From positions 1 to 28,374 of the forward strand of contig URLV01000014.1 in assembly GCA_900548725.1 (NCBI GenBank): 28,374 bases of DNA. Reading direction: 5' to 3'. The position numbers and the translations under genes are program-made. Under the pieces are notes generated by a model that was not told the DNA's origin, did not search any database, and was given only the letters and a program-made list of their open reading frames with translations. How positions within the stretch are numbered: the first letter of the stretch is position 1; the number at the start of each line of letters is the position of its first letter. Positions 17,415 to 24,578 of the stretch are shown here, piece after piece. The stretch comes from an uncultured Mycoplasmatota bacterium. GTDB lineage: Bacteria; Bacillota_I; Bacilli_A; RF39; UBA660.

Positions 17415-17437
17415 GATACAAAATTACTTTTGCTATC
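17415..17437 (-). terminator. Possible terminator of the unknown gene
   Basis: Minus-strand GATA-g-CAAAA pairs with TTTTG-TATC (one bulge) around a 4-base loop, followed by AT-rich sequence rather than a clean T run. Confidence 0.4.
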
Positions 17438-17480
17438 CTAAATACATTTTATAATAATTCTTTTATCAATGCAATATATT

Positions 17481-18101
17481 TTAATCAATTTTTATAGAAA
17501 TAACATAATCTATACCATATTTATAATTAGTATTATCTTCTATAAACTTAATTAACTTATCTAAAGATACCAAATAATCTTTTAAAACATTTTCTTTTTC
17601 TTCTTCTAACAAAAATTCATAAGTACTACTACTTTTCTTATTATTATAATTATTCTTTATTATATCTAATTTATCTTTTATACTAACTAAATTAGCATCA
17701 TCTATAACATTATCTATAAAATATATTTTAGAATTAATTAAACTATCTATATTAATATCTTTAATAGATTTATTAAATAAATATAAATCATTTTCTTTAA
17801 CTATAATATCTAACTTAGTATTTTTCTTTATAGATTTAATATTATTATATTTCTTTATATTATCAATTTCTTCATATACATTATCACTATTATATTTAGA
17901 AACTACATCATATAATTCATCTATATCATTTACATTAATAGATACTAAATAAGTTTGTTTATTACCTTTATTAACTATAATATTTCTAAACATTTTATTA
18001 TCTTCTATAATACTATTATTTATATTATTACTTATATTATTTTCATATAATTTAACTATACCTAATCTAATATTATTATCATATATTTCATATTCTTTCA
18101 T
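17481..18101 (-). CDS. Hypothetical protein, Asn/Ile/Lys-rich
   Basis: Protein of 206 residues with no signal peptide, membrane segment, cysteine or recognisable motif, so probably cytoplasmic. The N-terminal 70 residues look like a beta-rich fold (YEIYDNNIRLGIVKLYENN, then TYLVSINVNDIDELYDVV). The C-terminal 60 residues are helical and charged. I do not recognise the family. ATG with AAAGG about 9 bases upstream. A strong terminator separates it from mtaB, so it is probably a separate transcript. The even AT-rich codon use matches the chromosomal genes to its right, unlike the surface gene to its left. Confidence 0.7.
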   Translation of the reverse strand: MKEYEIYDNNIRLGIVKLYENNISNNINNSIIEDNKMFRNIIVNKGNKQTYLVSINVNDIDELYDVVSKYNSDNVYEEIDNIKKYNNIKSIKKNTKLDIIVKENDLYLFNKSIKDINIDSLINSKIYFIDNVIDDANLVSIKDKLDIIKNNYNNKKSSSTYEFLLEEEKENVLKDYLVSLDKLIKFIEDNTNYKYGIDYVISIKID

Positions 18102-18137
18102 ATATATTTACCTTTCTCTACTATAATAATTGTAATA

Positions 18138-18163
18138 TAAAAAGTACTATTTTACTAGTACTT
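18138..18163 (-). terminator. Terminator of mtaB
   Basis: Perfect 8-bp stem (18142-18149 with 18156-18163), 6-base loop and five T. The left arm overlaps the mtaB stop codon. Confidence 0.85.
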
Positions 18164-19432
18164 AATTATTCCATATACATTATTTTTATCTATATTATTA
18201 ATATAAACATTATAAAATTTATTATGTTCTAATTTTTCATTTATAATTACTTTAATATAATTAGATGTATGTCCTATACTTATATTATCTTTTACTTCTT
18301 CTACCAATACTTCTATATCTTTGTTTAAAAATTTATTATAGTATTTATTTTCTAATTCATCAGACAATTCTAATATAGTATTAACTCTTTCTTTCTTAAT
18401 ACTATCATTAACTTGTTCCATTAATGCAGCTTTAGTATTATCTCTTTTTGAATATGGAAATGTATGTATTTTACTAAAACCTATATCTTTTAAATTATTA
18501 CAAGTTTCTAAAAAATCTTCATCAGTTTCTGTTGGAAATCCCACTATTAAATCAGTTGTAATATTTATATCAGGTCTTACATTTCTTATTTTATTTATAA
18601 TATTTTTATATTCCTCTATATTATATTTTCTATTCATTAATTTTAATATTCTATCACTACCACTTTGTATTGGAACATGTAAATGATTACATATTTTATT
18701 ATTATTCTTTAATTCTTCTATAAATTTATCGTTTAATTCTGTTATTTCTATACTTGATATTCTAATTCTTTTTAAATTATCTAATTTACTTATTCTTCTA
18801 ATTAAATCTACTAAATCATAATCTTTACCTGTACCATAACTACCAGTATGTATACCCGTTAATACAACTTCATAATATCCGTTATTTGCTAAACTTTTTA
18901 TTTCTTCATATGCAACGTCGATATCTTTACTTCTTATACTTCCTCTCATATAAGGAATAATACAATAAGAACAAAAATTATTACATCCATCTTGTATTTT
19001 AACAAATGCTCTAGTTTTATTTAAAAAGTTATTAATTTTCATATCTTCAAATTCTACGTCAGACATATTAACAAATGTATTTATTTTATTTTTATCTATC
19101 ATATATTGATTTACTAAATCAACTATTTTACTTTTATAATAATTACCTATTAATATATCTATATCCGTATCAACGATATTTTCTTTATGATGTTCACTAG
19201 CACATCCACAAACTACTATACAAGCATTTGGATTAATTTTCTTTGCTTGTCTTATTAATTTTCTAGATTTAGCATCACTTTGATTAGTAACAGTACATGT
19301 ATTAATTACAACTACATCAGGATTATCATTTATAGAAACTATTTCATAGTTATTGTTTTTAAATTTTTCTTTTATATATTCACTTTCATAAGTATTTACT
19401 TTACATCCTAAAGTAAGTATACAACATTTCAA
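18155..19432 (-). CDS. mtaB: tRNA t6A37 methylthiotransferase MtaB
   Basis: Radical-SAM enzyme that adds a methylthio group to N6-threonylcarbamoyladenosine at tRNA position 37; 425 residues. The N-terminal MTTase domain has its cluster cysteines at 10 (TLGCKVN), 46 (NTCTVT) and 77 (VCGC). The radical-SAM CxxxCxxC is at 150-157 (DGCNNFCSYCIIPYMRG). Later motifs are LTGIHTGSYG, HVPIQSGSDRIL, RKY and DLIVGFPTET, and a TRAM-like domain closes the protein. The KVNTYE and TGIHTG motifs favour MtaB over MiaB or RimO. The start is TTG at 19432, about 9 bases from AGGA; a GTG at 19441 abuts the SD and is less likely. It is preceded by an unusual 33-bp tandem repeat. Confidence 0.92.
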   Translation of the reverse strand: MKCCILTLGCKVNTYESEYIKEKFKNNNYEIVSINDNPDVVVINTCTVTNQSDAKSRKLIRQAKKINPNACIVVCGCASEHHKENIVDTDIDILIGNYYKSKIVDLVNQYMIDKNKINTFVNMSDVEFEDMKINNFLNKTRAFVKIQDGCNNFCSYCIIPYMRGSIRSKDIDVAYEEIKSLANNGYYEVVLTGIHTGSYGTGKDYDLVDLIRRISKLDNLKRIRISSIEITELNDKFIEELKNNNKICNHLHVPIQSGSDRILKLMNRKYNIEEYKNIINKIRNVRPDINITTDLIVGFPTETDEDFLETCNNLKDIGFSKIHTFPYSKRDNTKAALMEQVNDSIKKERVNTILELSDELENKYYNKFLNKDIEVLVEEVKDNISIGHTSNYIKVIINEKLEHNKFYNVYINNIDKNNVYGIIKY

Positions 19433-19466
19433 TATAATCACTTCCTAACAAATCTGATATTCATTA

Positions 19467-19565
19467 TACACCAAATCAAGATTTTTTTCACTATGTTTTT
19501 ACACCAAATAAAGATTTTTTCAAAGCTCAAAATACACCAAATCAAGATTTTTTATAAAATTGCAT
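19467..19565. repeat. Three-unit 33-bp tandem repeat
   Basis: The 21-base core TACACCAAATCAAGATTTTTT starts at 19467, 19500 and 19533, an exact 33-base period; the middle copy has one change (C to A). The 12 bases between cores are not conserved. On the minus strand one frame stays open through all units and repeats K-I-L/F-I-W-C every 11 codons, running from a TTG near 19550 to a stop overlapping the mtaB SD region. It lies between the cotE terminator and mtaB. A TATAAT-like sequence abuts the mtaB-proximal core. Confidence 0.85.
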
Positions 19566-19591
19566 TAAAAAAAGTTATCTTTCAATAACTT
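19566..19591 (-). terminator. Terminator of cotE
   Basis: Minus-strand AAGTTAT/ATAACTT, 6-base loop, seven T. The left arm overlaps the cotE stop. Confidence 0.8.
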
Positions 19592-20138
19592 AATTTAAAT
19601 AATCATCTGTTATTTCTATATTATCGCTATTAGTATCAACTGTAGTATTATTATCTTCAACAACATCATCAACTATTTCTTCATAATCTTCAAATTCATC
19701 TTCTACACTTACTCTAACTTTAGTATCTCCTACTATTTCTACTCCCATTTCTTTATGTACCGTTAAATTAATTTTCATTCCATCTACAGATACATCTGTT
19801 ACACTAGGTTGATTTAACGCTCTAACAATTATATCACTAGAACTAGTCAATTCACTATTTTCTTTAATCTTAACATTCATTGTATCTTGATATGTAAATC
19901 TCTTAACTAATACATTAGTCTTAGTATTATTATCATAAGAATACCAAACATTAATATCATAACTACCATTAATTAAAACTTTACCATTATTATTAATACC
20001 ATTAAATGTATGGTTTATAACCCAACATCCAAGTACAGTATTAATATTATCTTCAGTTTCTATTAAATGAGATAAATTAGTAGTTTTCTTTCCTTTACCT
20101 ATTACAGCTTTAGTAACTATTTCTTTAAAATAAGACAT
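19590..20138 (-). CDS. cotE: Spore coat morphogenetic protein CotE
   Basis: Cytoplasmic mother-cell protein of 182 residues that in Bacillus organises the outer spore coat (family knowledge). Recognised by FKEIVTKAVIGKGKK at the start, GCWVINHTFNG near 38, GSYDINVWYSYDNNTKT near 57 and the acidic C-terminal tail (EDEFEDYEEIVDD), all as in Bacillus CotE. Length is normal (about 180). ATG at 20138 is chosen because GAGGAGTGAT lies just upstream; an ATG 15 bases earlier overlaps that site. A sequence matching the mother-cell SigK pattern precedes it. It is followed by a strong terminator, so it is a single-gene unit. Its presence, with spoIIP, argues for real endospore formation and for affinity with Bacilli. 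Confidence 0.92.
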   Translation of the reverse strand: MSYFKEIVTKAVIGKGKKTTNLSHLIETEDNINTVLGCWVINHTFNGINNNGKVLINGSYDINVWYSYDNNTKTNVLVKRFTYQDTMNVKIKENSELTSSSDIIVRALNQPSVTDVSVDGMKINLTVHKEMGVEIVGDTKVRVSVEDEFEDYEEIVDDVVEDNNTTVDTNSDNIEITDDYLN

Positions 20139-20156
20139 TATATCACTCCTCATAAC

Positions 20157-20184
20157 ATTTTATGTGATTAATGCCTAAAAAGTG
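20157..20184 (-). promoter_or_regulatory. Possible SigK/SigE-type promoter of cotE
   Basis: Minus strand CATAAAAT (20157-20164) fits the CATAnnnT -10 of mother-cell sigma factors; CAC lies 17 bases upstream (20182-20184), fitting the SigK -35 (mAC). Short motifs such as these occur by chance in AT-rich DNA. Confidence 0.4.
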
Positions 20185-20202
20185 AGTTAAAATTTAATAT
20201 AT

Positions 20203-21075
20203 TTAATATTTTATTATTTCTTGTTCTAATTTTAATTTTATATTATATTTTTCACTTATTTCTTTTTGTATATATTCTATAAGTTCTATTATATCTTCAC
20301 TACTTGCATTATCTTTATTTATTATAAAGTTAACATGTTTATCTGAAACATAAGCTCCATTTATATGATAATTTTTTAGTCCAGCATCTTCTATTAATTT
20401 ACCAGCACTATAACCAATAGGATTTCTAAATACACTACCAGCATTTGGGTAATTAAGTGGTTGACTAGTATTTCTTTTTATCATATTTTCTTTTATAACA
20501 TTAAGCATTTCTTTTTTATTTTTATAATCTAATTTAAATTTTGCACTTAATATAATAAAATTTTTCTTTTGTTTAAACATACTATCTCTATATGAAAAAT
20601 TACATTCTTCTTTATTTATAGTTTTAATTTCTCCATTTTCTAAATATGTTACACTATTTAGTTTATCACTAATAGTTTGTCCATAACAACCAGCATTATT
20701 AAAAATAGCACCGCCTAATGTACCAGGTATACCTGATAAAGATTCTAGCCCTCCTAAATTATTTTTTACTAATTCATTTACAAAATATGTTAATGACACT
20801 CCACAAAAAGCATTAACTGTATTTTCATTAATTTTTATTTCATTTAATTTACTCAATAATATAACAACACCATCATAATCTGAATCAGGTAATATTATAT
20901 TGCTACCATTACCAATAATTATATATTTCAAATTATTATTCTTTATATAAATAAGCAATTCTTTTAAACTATCAATATTATAAGGTTTAACTAAATATCT
21001 AGTTTTACCACCTATCTTATACGTATTATAATCTTTTAAAGAAACATTTTCTAATACTTCACCATATAAATTCAT
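20203..21075 (-). CDS. murB: UDP-N-acetylenolpyruvoylglucosamine reductase MurB
   Basis: Cytoplasmic FAD enzyme that reduces UDP-GlcNAc-enolpyruvate to UDP-MurNAc with NADPH; 290 residues. FAD-binding motifs IIGNGSN (near 57) and SGIPGTLGGAIFNNAG (near 114) are clear. YRDS lies near 157, the catalytic Ser in NAGSVFRNP near 215, and the closing Glu motif EQEII at the C-terminus. The length and GSVFRNP pattern fit the shorter MurB type common in Bacillota. ATG with AGGAGAG 9-10 bases upstream. In Bacillus it sits with mraY, spoVE and murG; here it is about 13 kb away from mraY. It follows the rpoZ terminator, so it has its own promoter or depends on readthrough. Confidence 0.95.
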   Translation of the reverse strand: MNLYGEVLENVSLKDYNTYKIGGKTRYLVKPYNIDSLKELLIYIKNNNLKYIIIGNGSNIILPDSDYDGVVILLSKLNEIKINENTVNAFCGVSLTYFVNELVKNNLGGLESLSGIPGTLGGAIFNNAGCYGQTISDKLNSVTYLENGEIKTINKEECNFSYRDSMFKQKKNFIILSAKFKLDYKNKKEMLNVIKENMIKRNTSQPLNYPNAGSVFRNPIGYSAGKLIEDAGLKNYHINGAYVSDKHVNFIINKDNASSEDIIELIEYIQKEISEKYNIKLKLEQEIIKY

Positions 21076-21097
21076 ATATTCACTCTCCTAAATGTAG

Positions 21098-21120
21098 AAA
21101 AAGAGTATTATAAAATACTC
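21098..21120 (-). terminator. Terminator of rpoZ
   Basis: Perfect 7-bp stem GAGTATT/AATACTC with a 4-base loop and five T on the minus strand, starting one base after the rpoZ stop. Confidence 0.8.
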
Positions 21121-21121
21121 A

Positions 21122-21322
21122 TTAATTTTTTTTAACTTTTATTAAACCATGTTCAACTTCTTCTAATGCACGTCCAAGTTCTCTTTTATTGTGATAATCA
21201 CATTCTTTCATTTGATAATGATCAAACTCATGCATTTGTTTTGCTCTTTGGCTAACTATATGAACTAACATATATTTAGAATCAACAATGTTTAATAATT
21301 TATCTATTGATGGATATATCAT
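21122..21322 (-). CDS. rpoZ: RNA polymerase omega subunit
   Basis: Small subunit of RNA polymerase (66 residues) that helps assemble and stabilise beta-prime. Recognised by PSIDKLLNIVDSKYMLV followed by SQRAKQM, and by ALEEVEHGLIKV at the C-terminus, the usual omega conserved blocks. Length is normal (about 60-70). ATG with AAGGAGGGTGG about 6-8 bases upstream, a strong site. In most Bacillota rpoZ lies between gmk and coaBC; here it stands between murB and fic with its own promoter and terminator. Confidence 0.88.
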   Translation of the reverse strand: MIYPSIDKLLNIVDSKYMLVHIVSQRAKQMHEFDHYQMKECDYHNKRELGRALEEVEHGLIKVKKN

Positions 21323-21343
21323 TTAGCCACCCTCCTTATCTTA

Positions 21344-21372
21344 ACTATACTATATATAATTATTTAAGTGAA
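21344..21372 (-). promoter_or_regulatory. SigA-type promoter of rpoZ
   Basis: Minus strand TTCACT (21367-21372), 17-base spacer, TATAGT (21344-21349). The leader is about 15 bases and consists mostly of the Shine-Dalgarno. Confidence 0.6.
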
Positions 21373-21412
21373 TGGTTTACATATTTTTTTTACATTTTAT
21401 TTACAAAATCTT

Positions 21413-22048
21413 TTAAAGTTTTTTTATATTAGTCTTTTCTTTACTTTTTAATATATTCATAAATACCATTGTTAAATTCCCATACTTTTCTTCTTTAGGA
21501 ACATGTTCTAATACATTTAAATTTTCTTCACTTAAATTAAAATCTAAATAATAATCTACATCAAAATATTTATTTCTACTTTCAACATACTCTCTTAAAA
21601 ATTCTCTTGTAGTTCTTCCATTTCCTTCTCTAAATGGATGTATTTGTATTAATCTTTTATACAAGTTAGCTAAGTTTTCTGCATAAAACATTTTAGAATT
21701 TGAATACTTTATAACTTCTTCATCTATATTATCTAATATTTCATGAAGTGATGTTTCTATTAATTCAACTTTAGTAAAACAAAACATAAACCCTTTACCC
21801 ATTTCTACATCTCTTAATTCACCAGCAAAAGGATATATATCTTCAAACAAATATTTATGAATATATTTTAAATGATTTATATCAAAAGTATCAGGTTTTG
21901 TTCTATCCAAAAATAATAATGTATTCTTTTTTGCAACTAATGAATATTCTACCTTTTTTAACTCATTTTTATCTTTAATATTAAGTTTATTTTTTAATAT
22001 ATCCGTACCTGGATAAAAATAACTATTCCATATATCTTCGTCTGTCAT
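21413..22048 (-). CDS. Fic-domain protein (probable AMP transferase toxin)
   Basis: Protein of 211 residues with the full Fic motif HPFREGNGR (His137 to Arg145), so the active loop looks intact. Fic enzymes transfer AMP or related groups to protein hydroxyls (family knowledge). The N-terminal YPGTDILKNKL and the flap region YPFAGELRDVEMGKG match the common bacterial Fic family. I found no (S/T)xxxE(G/N) inhibitory helix in it, so autoinhibition would have to come from elsewhere. ATG with AAGGG 6-7 bases upstream. The gene overlaps the end of a 63-codon gene by 26 bases, a toxin-antitoxin-like layout. No terminator was seen before rpoZ. Confidence 0.9.
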   Translation of the reverse strand: MTDEDIWNSYFYPGTDILKNKLNIKDKNELKKVEYSLVAKKNTLLFLDRTKPDTFDINHLKYIHKYLFEDIYPFAGELRDVEMGKGFMFCFTKVELIETSLHEILDNIDEEVIKYSNSKMFYAENLANLYKRLIQIHPFREGNGRTTREFLREYVESRNKYFDVDYYLDFNLSEENLNVLEHVPKEEKYGNLTMVFMNILKSKEKTNIKKL

Positions 22049-22214
22049 ATTGTTCCCTTCTTAATAACATTTTTTTCACATCTTCATCATGTAATAATTT
22101 ATATTTTATATTTTCATCATATTCTTCTTTCATATCAGATTCAACATTATTATTAGAAATTGAAAATTTTATTGCATCTAATACTAATTTATATTCTCTT
22201 AAATCTTGTAACAT
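22023..22214 (-). CDS. Small protein overlapping fic, candidate antitoxin
   Basis: Protein of 63 residues, helical, highly charged, with a very basic end (LLRREQYDRRRYME). The ATG at 22214 has GGAGG at 4-5 bases upstream; the longer reading frame has no comparable site. It overlaps fic by 26 bases in another frame, so they are co-translated. Upstream partners of Fic proteins are often VbhA-type antitoxins carrying S/TxxxE(G/N); the closest stretch here is SNNNVES, which does not fit exactly. Its role as antitoxin therefore rests on position and size. Confidence 0.65.
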   Translation of the reverse strand: MLQDLREYKLVLDAIKFSISNNNVESDMKEEYDENIKYKLLHDEDVKKMLLRREQYDRRRYME

Positions 22215-22256
22215 ACTGCCTCCACAAAATTTATCTTTACTTAAATTAATTTTAAC

Positions 22257-22287
22257 AAAAAAGAACACTTATGTAAATGTTCCTTTT
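22257..22287 (-). terminator. Terminator of the ytxH-like operon
   Basis: Minus-strand AAAAGGAACA pairs with TGTTCTTTTT around about 10 bases, ending in T-rich sequence, just past the stop at 22290. Confidence 0.7.
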
Positions 22288-22289
22288 AA

Positions 22290-22700
22290 TTATTTTTCTT
22301 TCTTTTCTAATTTTTCTGTAATAGAATTTAATACATCTATTGCAGTTTGTCTTACTTCATCAGCAGCTTGTTCTAGTATTGGAGTACCTTTTTTAACAGC
22401 TAATTTATAAAGTTCTTCACTTTTCTTAACTATTTTCTTTCCTTTTTCTTTAGCAAGTTTTAATGCTTTTTCTTTGTCCAAATCTTCTAAATCATTTCTA
22501 ATTTCTTTAATTTGTCTTTCGATACTTTTCTTAACATCATCAGCATCAATACTTTTTACTTTATCATACATTTCATTTAGCTTATTCATTAATTTCTTTC
22601 TAGTATCTTTACCTTTTTCAGGTGCAAATAGCATTCCTAAACCTACTCCAAGTCCTACTCCTGCTAAAATTTTACCAACATTTTTACTCATAATCTTCAT
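22290..22700 (-). CDS. YtxH-family membrane-associated protein
   Basis: Protein of 136 residues with a Gly-rich N-terminal hydrophobic segment (KILAGVGLGVGLGMLFAPEKGKDTRKKL), the hallmark of YtxH proteins, followed by a long charged helix to the end. YtxH belongs to the SigB/SigH-linked ytxGHJ operon in Bacillus; its molecular function is not established. ATG at 22700 with AGGA 5 bases upstream; a second ATG at 22691 is also possible. The start overlaps the end of the ytxG-like gene by 17 bases, so the two are coupled. It is the last gene of a four-gene operon. Confidence 0.8.
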   Translation of the reverse strand: MKIMSKNVGKILAGVGLGVGLGMLFAPEKGKDTRKKLMNKLNEMYDKVKSIDADDVKKSIERQIKEIRNDLEDLDKEKALKLAKEKGKKIVKKSEELYKLAVKKGTPILEQAADEVRQTAIDVLNSITEKLEKKEK

Positions 22701-22968
22701 TATCTTCCTTTCTTTTTTTAAATAATTTATTTATTAAACTAATTATACCATCTACTATAGTTGTTACTCCTATAGAAAGTCTATCACTTATGATATTAAC
22801 TAGTCTAAAAGCACTATCAAATGAACTAACTTTTTCTTGTACATCACTTACCAACTTATCAGTCTTATTAATAATTATTATCAATTTTATACCTAATACA
22901 ATTAGTATTATCAAAAGTACAATCAACAATAAATATATTATTACTGGCAACATTTCTACAAAATCCAT
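22684..22968 (-). CDS. DUF948/YtxG-like membrane protein
   Basis: Protein of 94 residues: one long N-terminal transmembrane helix (about 8-33, VIIYLLLIVLLIILIVLG), then an amphipathic helix (KLVSDVQEKVSSFDSAFRL) and a basic-acidic tail. This is the DUF948/YtxG arrangement, and the ytxH-like neighbour supports it. ATG with GGGAG about 9 bases upstream, overlapping the end of the preceding gene, whose stop is 3 bases away. Function is unknown; a role as a membrane or envelope scaffold is inference. Confidence 0.75.
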   Translation of the reverse strand: MDFVEMLPVIIYLLLIVLLIILIVLGIKLIIIINKTDKLVSDVQEKVSSFDSAFRLVNIISDRLSIGVTTIVDGIISLINKLFKKRKEDNEDYE

Positions 22969-22971
22969 ACT

Positions 22972-23835
22972 CTATTCTCCCTTTTCTTCATACATTGAAT
23001 CAATTAAACTAAATAAATCTGCTTCATCATCATTTATATCATTTAATTTATTATCTTCTAAAACATCATTTTTAGTTTCTTTATCATTTACTATATCACT
23101 TTCTTCATGACGACTTAATAAATCTTCTATAGAATTTGTTGGTACAATATCATTTGGTACATCTTTATTATATTCATCTTGAGTTTCTTCTATACTATCA
23201 ATTTTTGGTATATCTAAACTCATGCTATCTTCTTCAATTAATTCACCTATTGTTTTAGTTTTATCAACAGGTTTTTCTACCGGTTGATTAACTTCCTTTT
23301 TTACTTCAACTTTATCTTCAATCTTTAATTCTTTAGTAACAGTTAAATTAGCATCTATATCATCTTCTAATGAACCAAATGCTCTTTTTCTAACTTCTTC
23401 TAAAGATAATTCATTAGGCCTTCTTAAAATATCTTTCTTAACAACTACATCCTCTTTTTTATAATTTTGATCTAATACACCATATACTGGAGATATAATT
23501 GGTGTTGGTTTAAAATGTTTTTTTTCTTCTTTTCTTGATAAGAAATCACTATAATCTCTCTTTTCTGGTTTCTTTATTTTCTTTTCCTCTATTTTAGGTT
23601 TAACTTCTTCTTTAACAATAACTTCATCATCTTCAAAATCTATAGGAAAAGTAAATGTAGACTCACTTCTATACTCTGTATCTTTAAAATCATCTTTAGG
23701 TATTTTTATTTCTTTAATAGGATTTTCTTCTACAACATCTTTTTTTACTTCTTTTTTTGGTTCACTTTTTATTTCAGGTATTTCTATCTCTTCTTCATCA
23801 AATAGTATTCCTTTAACTTTATCTAATAATTTCAT
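22972..23835 (-). CDS. Acidic low-complexity protein with a conserved core motif
   Basis: Protein of 287 residues, rich in Glu, Asp and Lys, largely disordered in appearance, without signal or membrane segment. Three islands stand out: the N-terminal KLLDKVKGILFDEEE, the hydrophobic FKPTPIISPVYGVLDQNY at about 108-125, and the acidic C-terminal ADLFSLIDSMYEEKGE helix. They look like short binding peptides joined by linkers. I do not recognise the family. The ATG at 23835 lies 9 bases after GAGAGG; an ATG at 23844 directly abuts that site. Tight spacing to both neighbours puts it in the envelope operon, so it may be an adaptor that brings a cytoplasmic partner to the membrane (inference). Confidence 0.7.
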   Translation of the reverse strand: MKLLDKVKGILFDEEEIEIPEIKSEPKKEVKKDVVEENPIKEIKIPKDDFKDTEYRSESTFTFPIDFEDDEVIVKEEVKPKIEEKKIKKPEKRDYSDFLSRKEEKKHFKPTPIISPVYGVLDQNYKKEDVVVKKDILRRPNELSLEEVRKRAFGSLEDDIDANLTVTKELKIEDKVEVKKEVNQPVEKPVDKTKTIGELIEEDSMSLDIPKIDSIEETQDEYNKDVPNDIVPTNSIEDLLSRHEESDIVNDKETKNDVLEDNKLNDINDDEADLFSLIDSMYEEKGE

Positions 23836-23849
23836 AAAGTTCATCCTCT

Positions 23850-24494
23850 CTAATTAATAACATCATAGTCAGGTAATTTATCGTCTTTTTCATAATATTT
23901 ATCATATTCTTCTACGACCTCTAAAAAGTCATCTTTATTTTTATTATTATCAAAAATGTTTAAATTCTCTTCACTACTATTTATCTTATTTTCACCTAAT
24001 AAATTATCTATTAAATCTTTATCATAATTAATAGTTGATAATATTATAATTGAATTATTTATTACTTCACTTAAATCTATTTCTTCTACTATCACTTCTA
24101 TTTTAGCATAATTATATACAATTTCAACTAACTTTTTATCATTTACATCATTTATACACAAATAACCACTTAAATCTTTATACTTAAATTCATAGCTATC
24201 ACTACATTTTTTATTATTTAAAATATCTTTATTATTAAAATAACTAATAACATCTAAGTATAAATAATAAGTATAATCATTACTATTAATAGTTTCATTA
24301 TAATTAATAACATTTTTAATACTCATATATTTAGGTAAATAATATTTATATCCATTACCACTATGATTATATATTTTTTTATTATAATTATCTTTTATAA
24401 CACTATTAATATTATCTTTATAATCTATTTTATTAATATTAGTACATGCACTTGTAACAAATAAGATACTTACTAAAAGTAAAAACTTTTTCAT
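23850..24494 (-). CDS. Putative lipoprotein of unknown function
   Basis: Protein of 214 residues with a short basic start, hydrophobic core and VTSAC at residues 13-17, a lipobox-like site (Cys17), so probably lipid-anchored outside the membrane. The mature part is Asn/Asp/Tyr-rich, with a possible beta domain at about 45-155 (NGYKYYLPKYMSIKNV, DLSGYLCIND) and an acidic tail. I do not recognise a family. ATG with AGGTGA 4-5 bases upstream. A TATAAT at 24518-24523 with a weak TTTAAA 17 bases upstream would start the four-gene operon, partly inside the nusG terminator. Its stop lies in the SD region of the next gene. Confidence 0.7.
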   Translation of the reverse strand: MKKFLLLVSILFVTSACTNINKIDYKDNINSVIKDNYNKKIYNHSGNGYKYYLPKYMSIKNVINYNETINSNDYTYYLYLDVISYFNNKDILNNKKCSDSYEFKYKDLSGYLCINDVNDKKLVEIVYNYAKIEVIVEEIDLSEVINNSIIILSTINYDKDLIDNLLGENKINSSEENLNIFDNNKNKDDFLEVVEEYDKYYEKDDKLPDYDVIN

Positions 24495-24525
24495 AATTCA
24501 CCTACTCTTCAAAGAATATTATAAC

Positions 24526-24566
24526 AAAAAAAAAGAAATATTTAAATTATTTTTAGCATATTTCTT
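24526..24566 (-). terminator. Terminator of secE-nusG
   Basis: Perfect 9-bp stem AAGAAATAT/ATATTTCTT, 16-base loop, nine T on the minus strand. Confidence 0.8.
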
Positions 24567-24578
24567 AATTTTTATAAA

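Larger units (their letters stand above)
17165..17480. other. 316-base gene-free regulatory/repeat region
   Basis: From left to right this holds the Shine-Dalgarno and promoter of the surface gene, a perfect palindrome ACAAATAATTTGT near 17263-17275, the 11-base C tract (17324-17334), the 70-bp repeat copy B (17334-17403) and a weak hairpin past the gene ending at 17481. No convincing small gene was seen. Confidence 0.7.

Noticed and set aside
19467..19565. CRISPR array
   Set aside because: Only three 21-base units with 12-base interspaces, far below CRISPR spacer length, and no cas genes.
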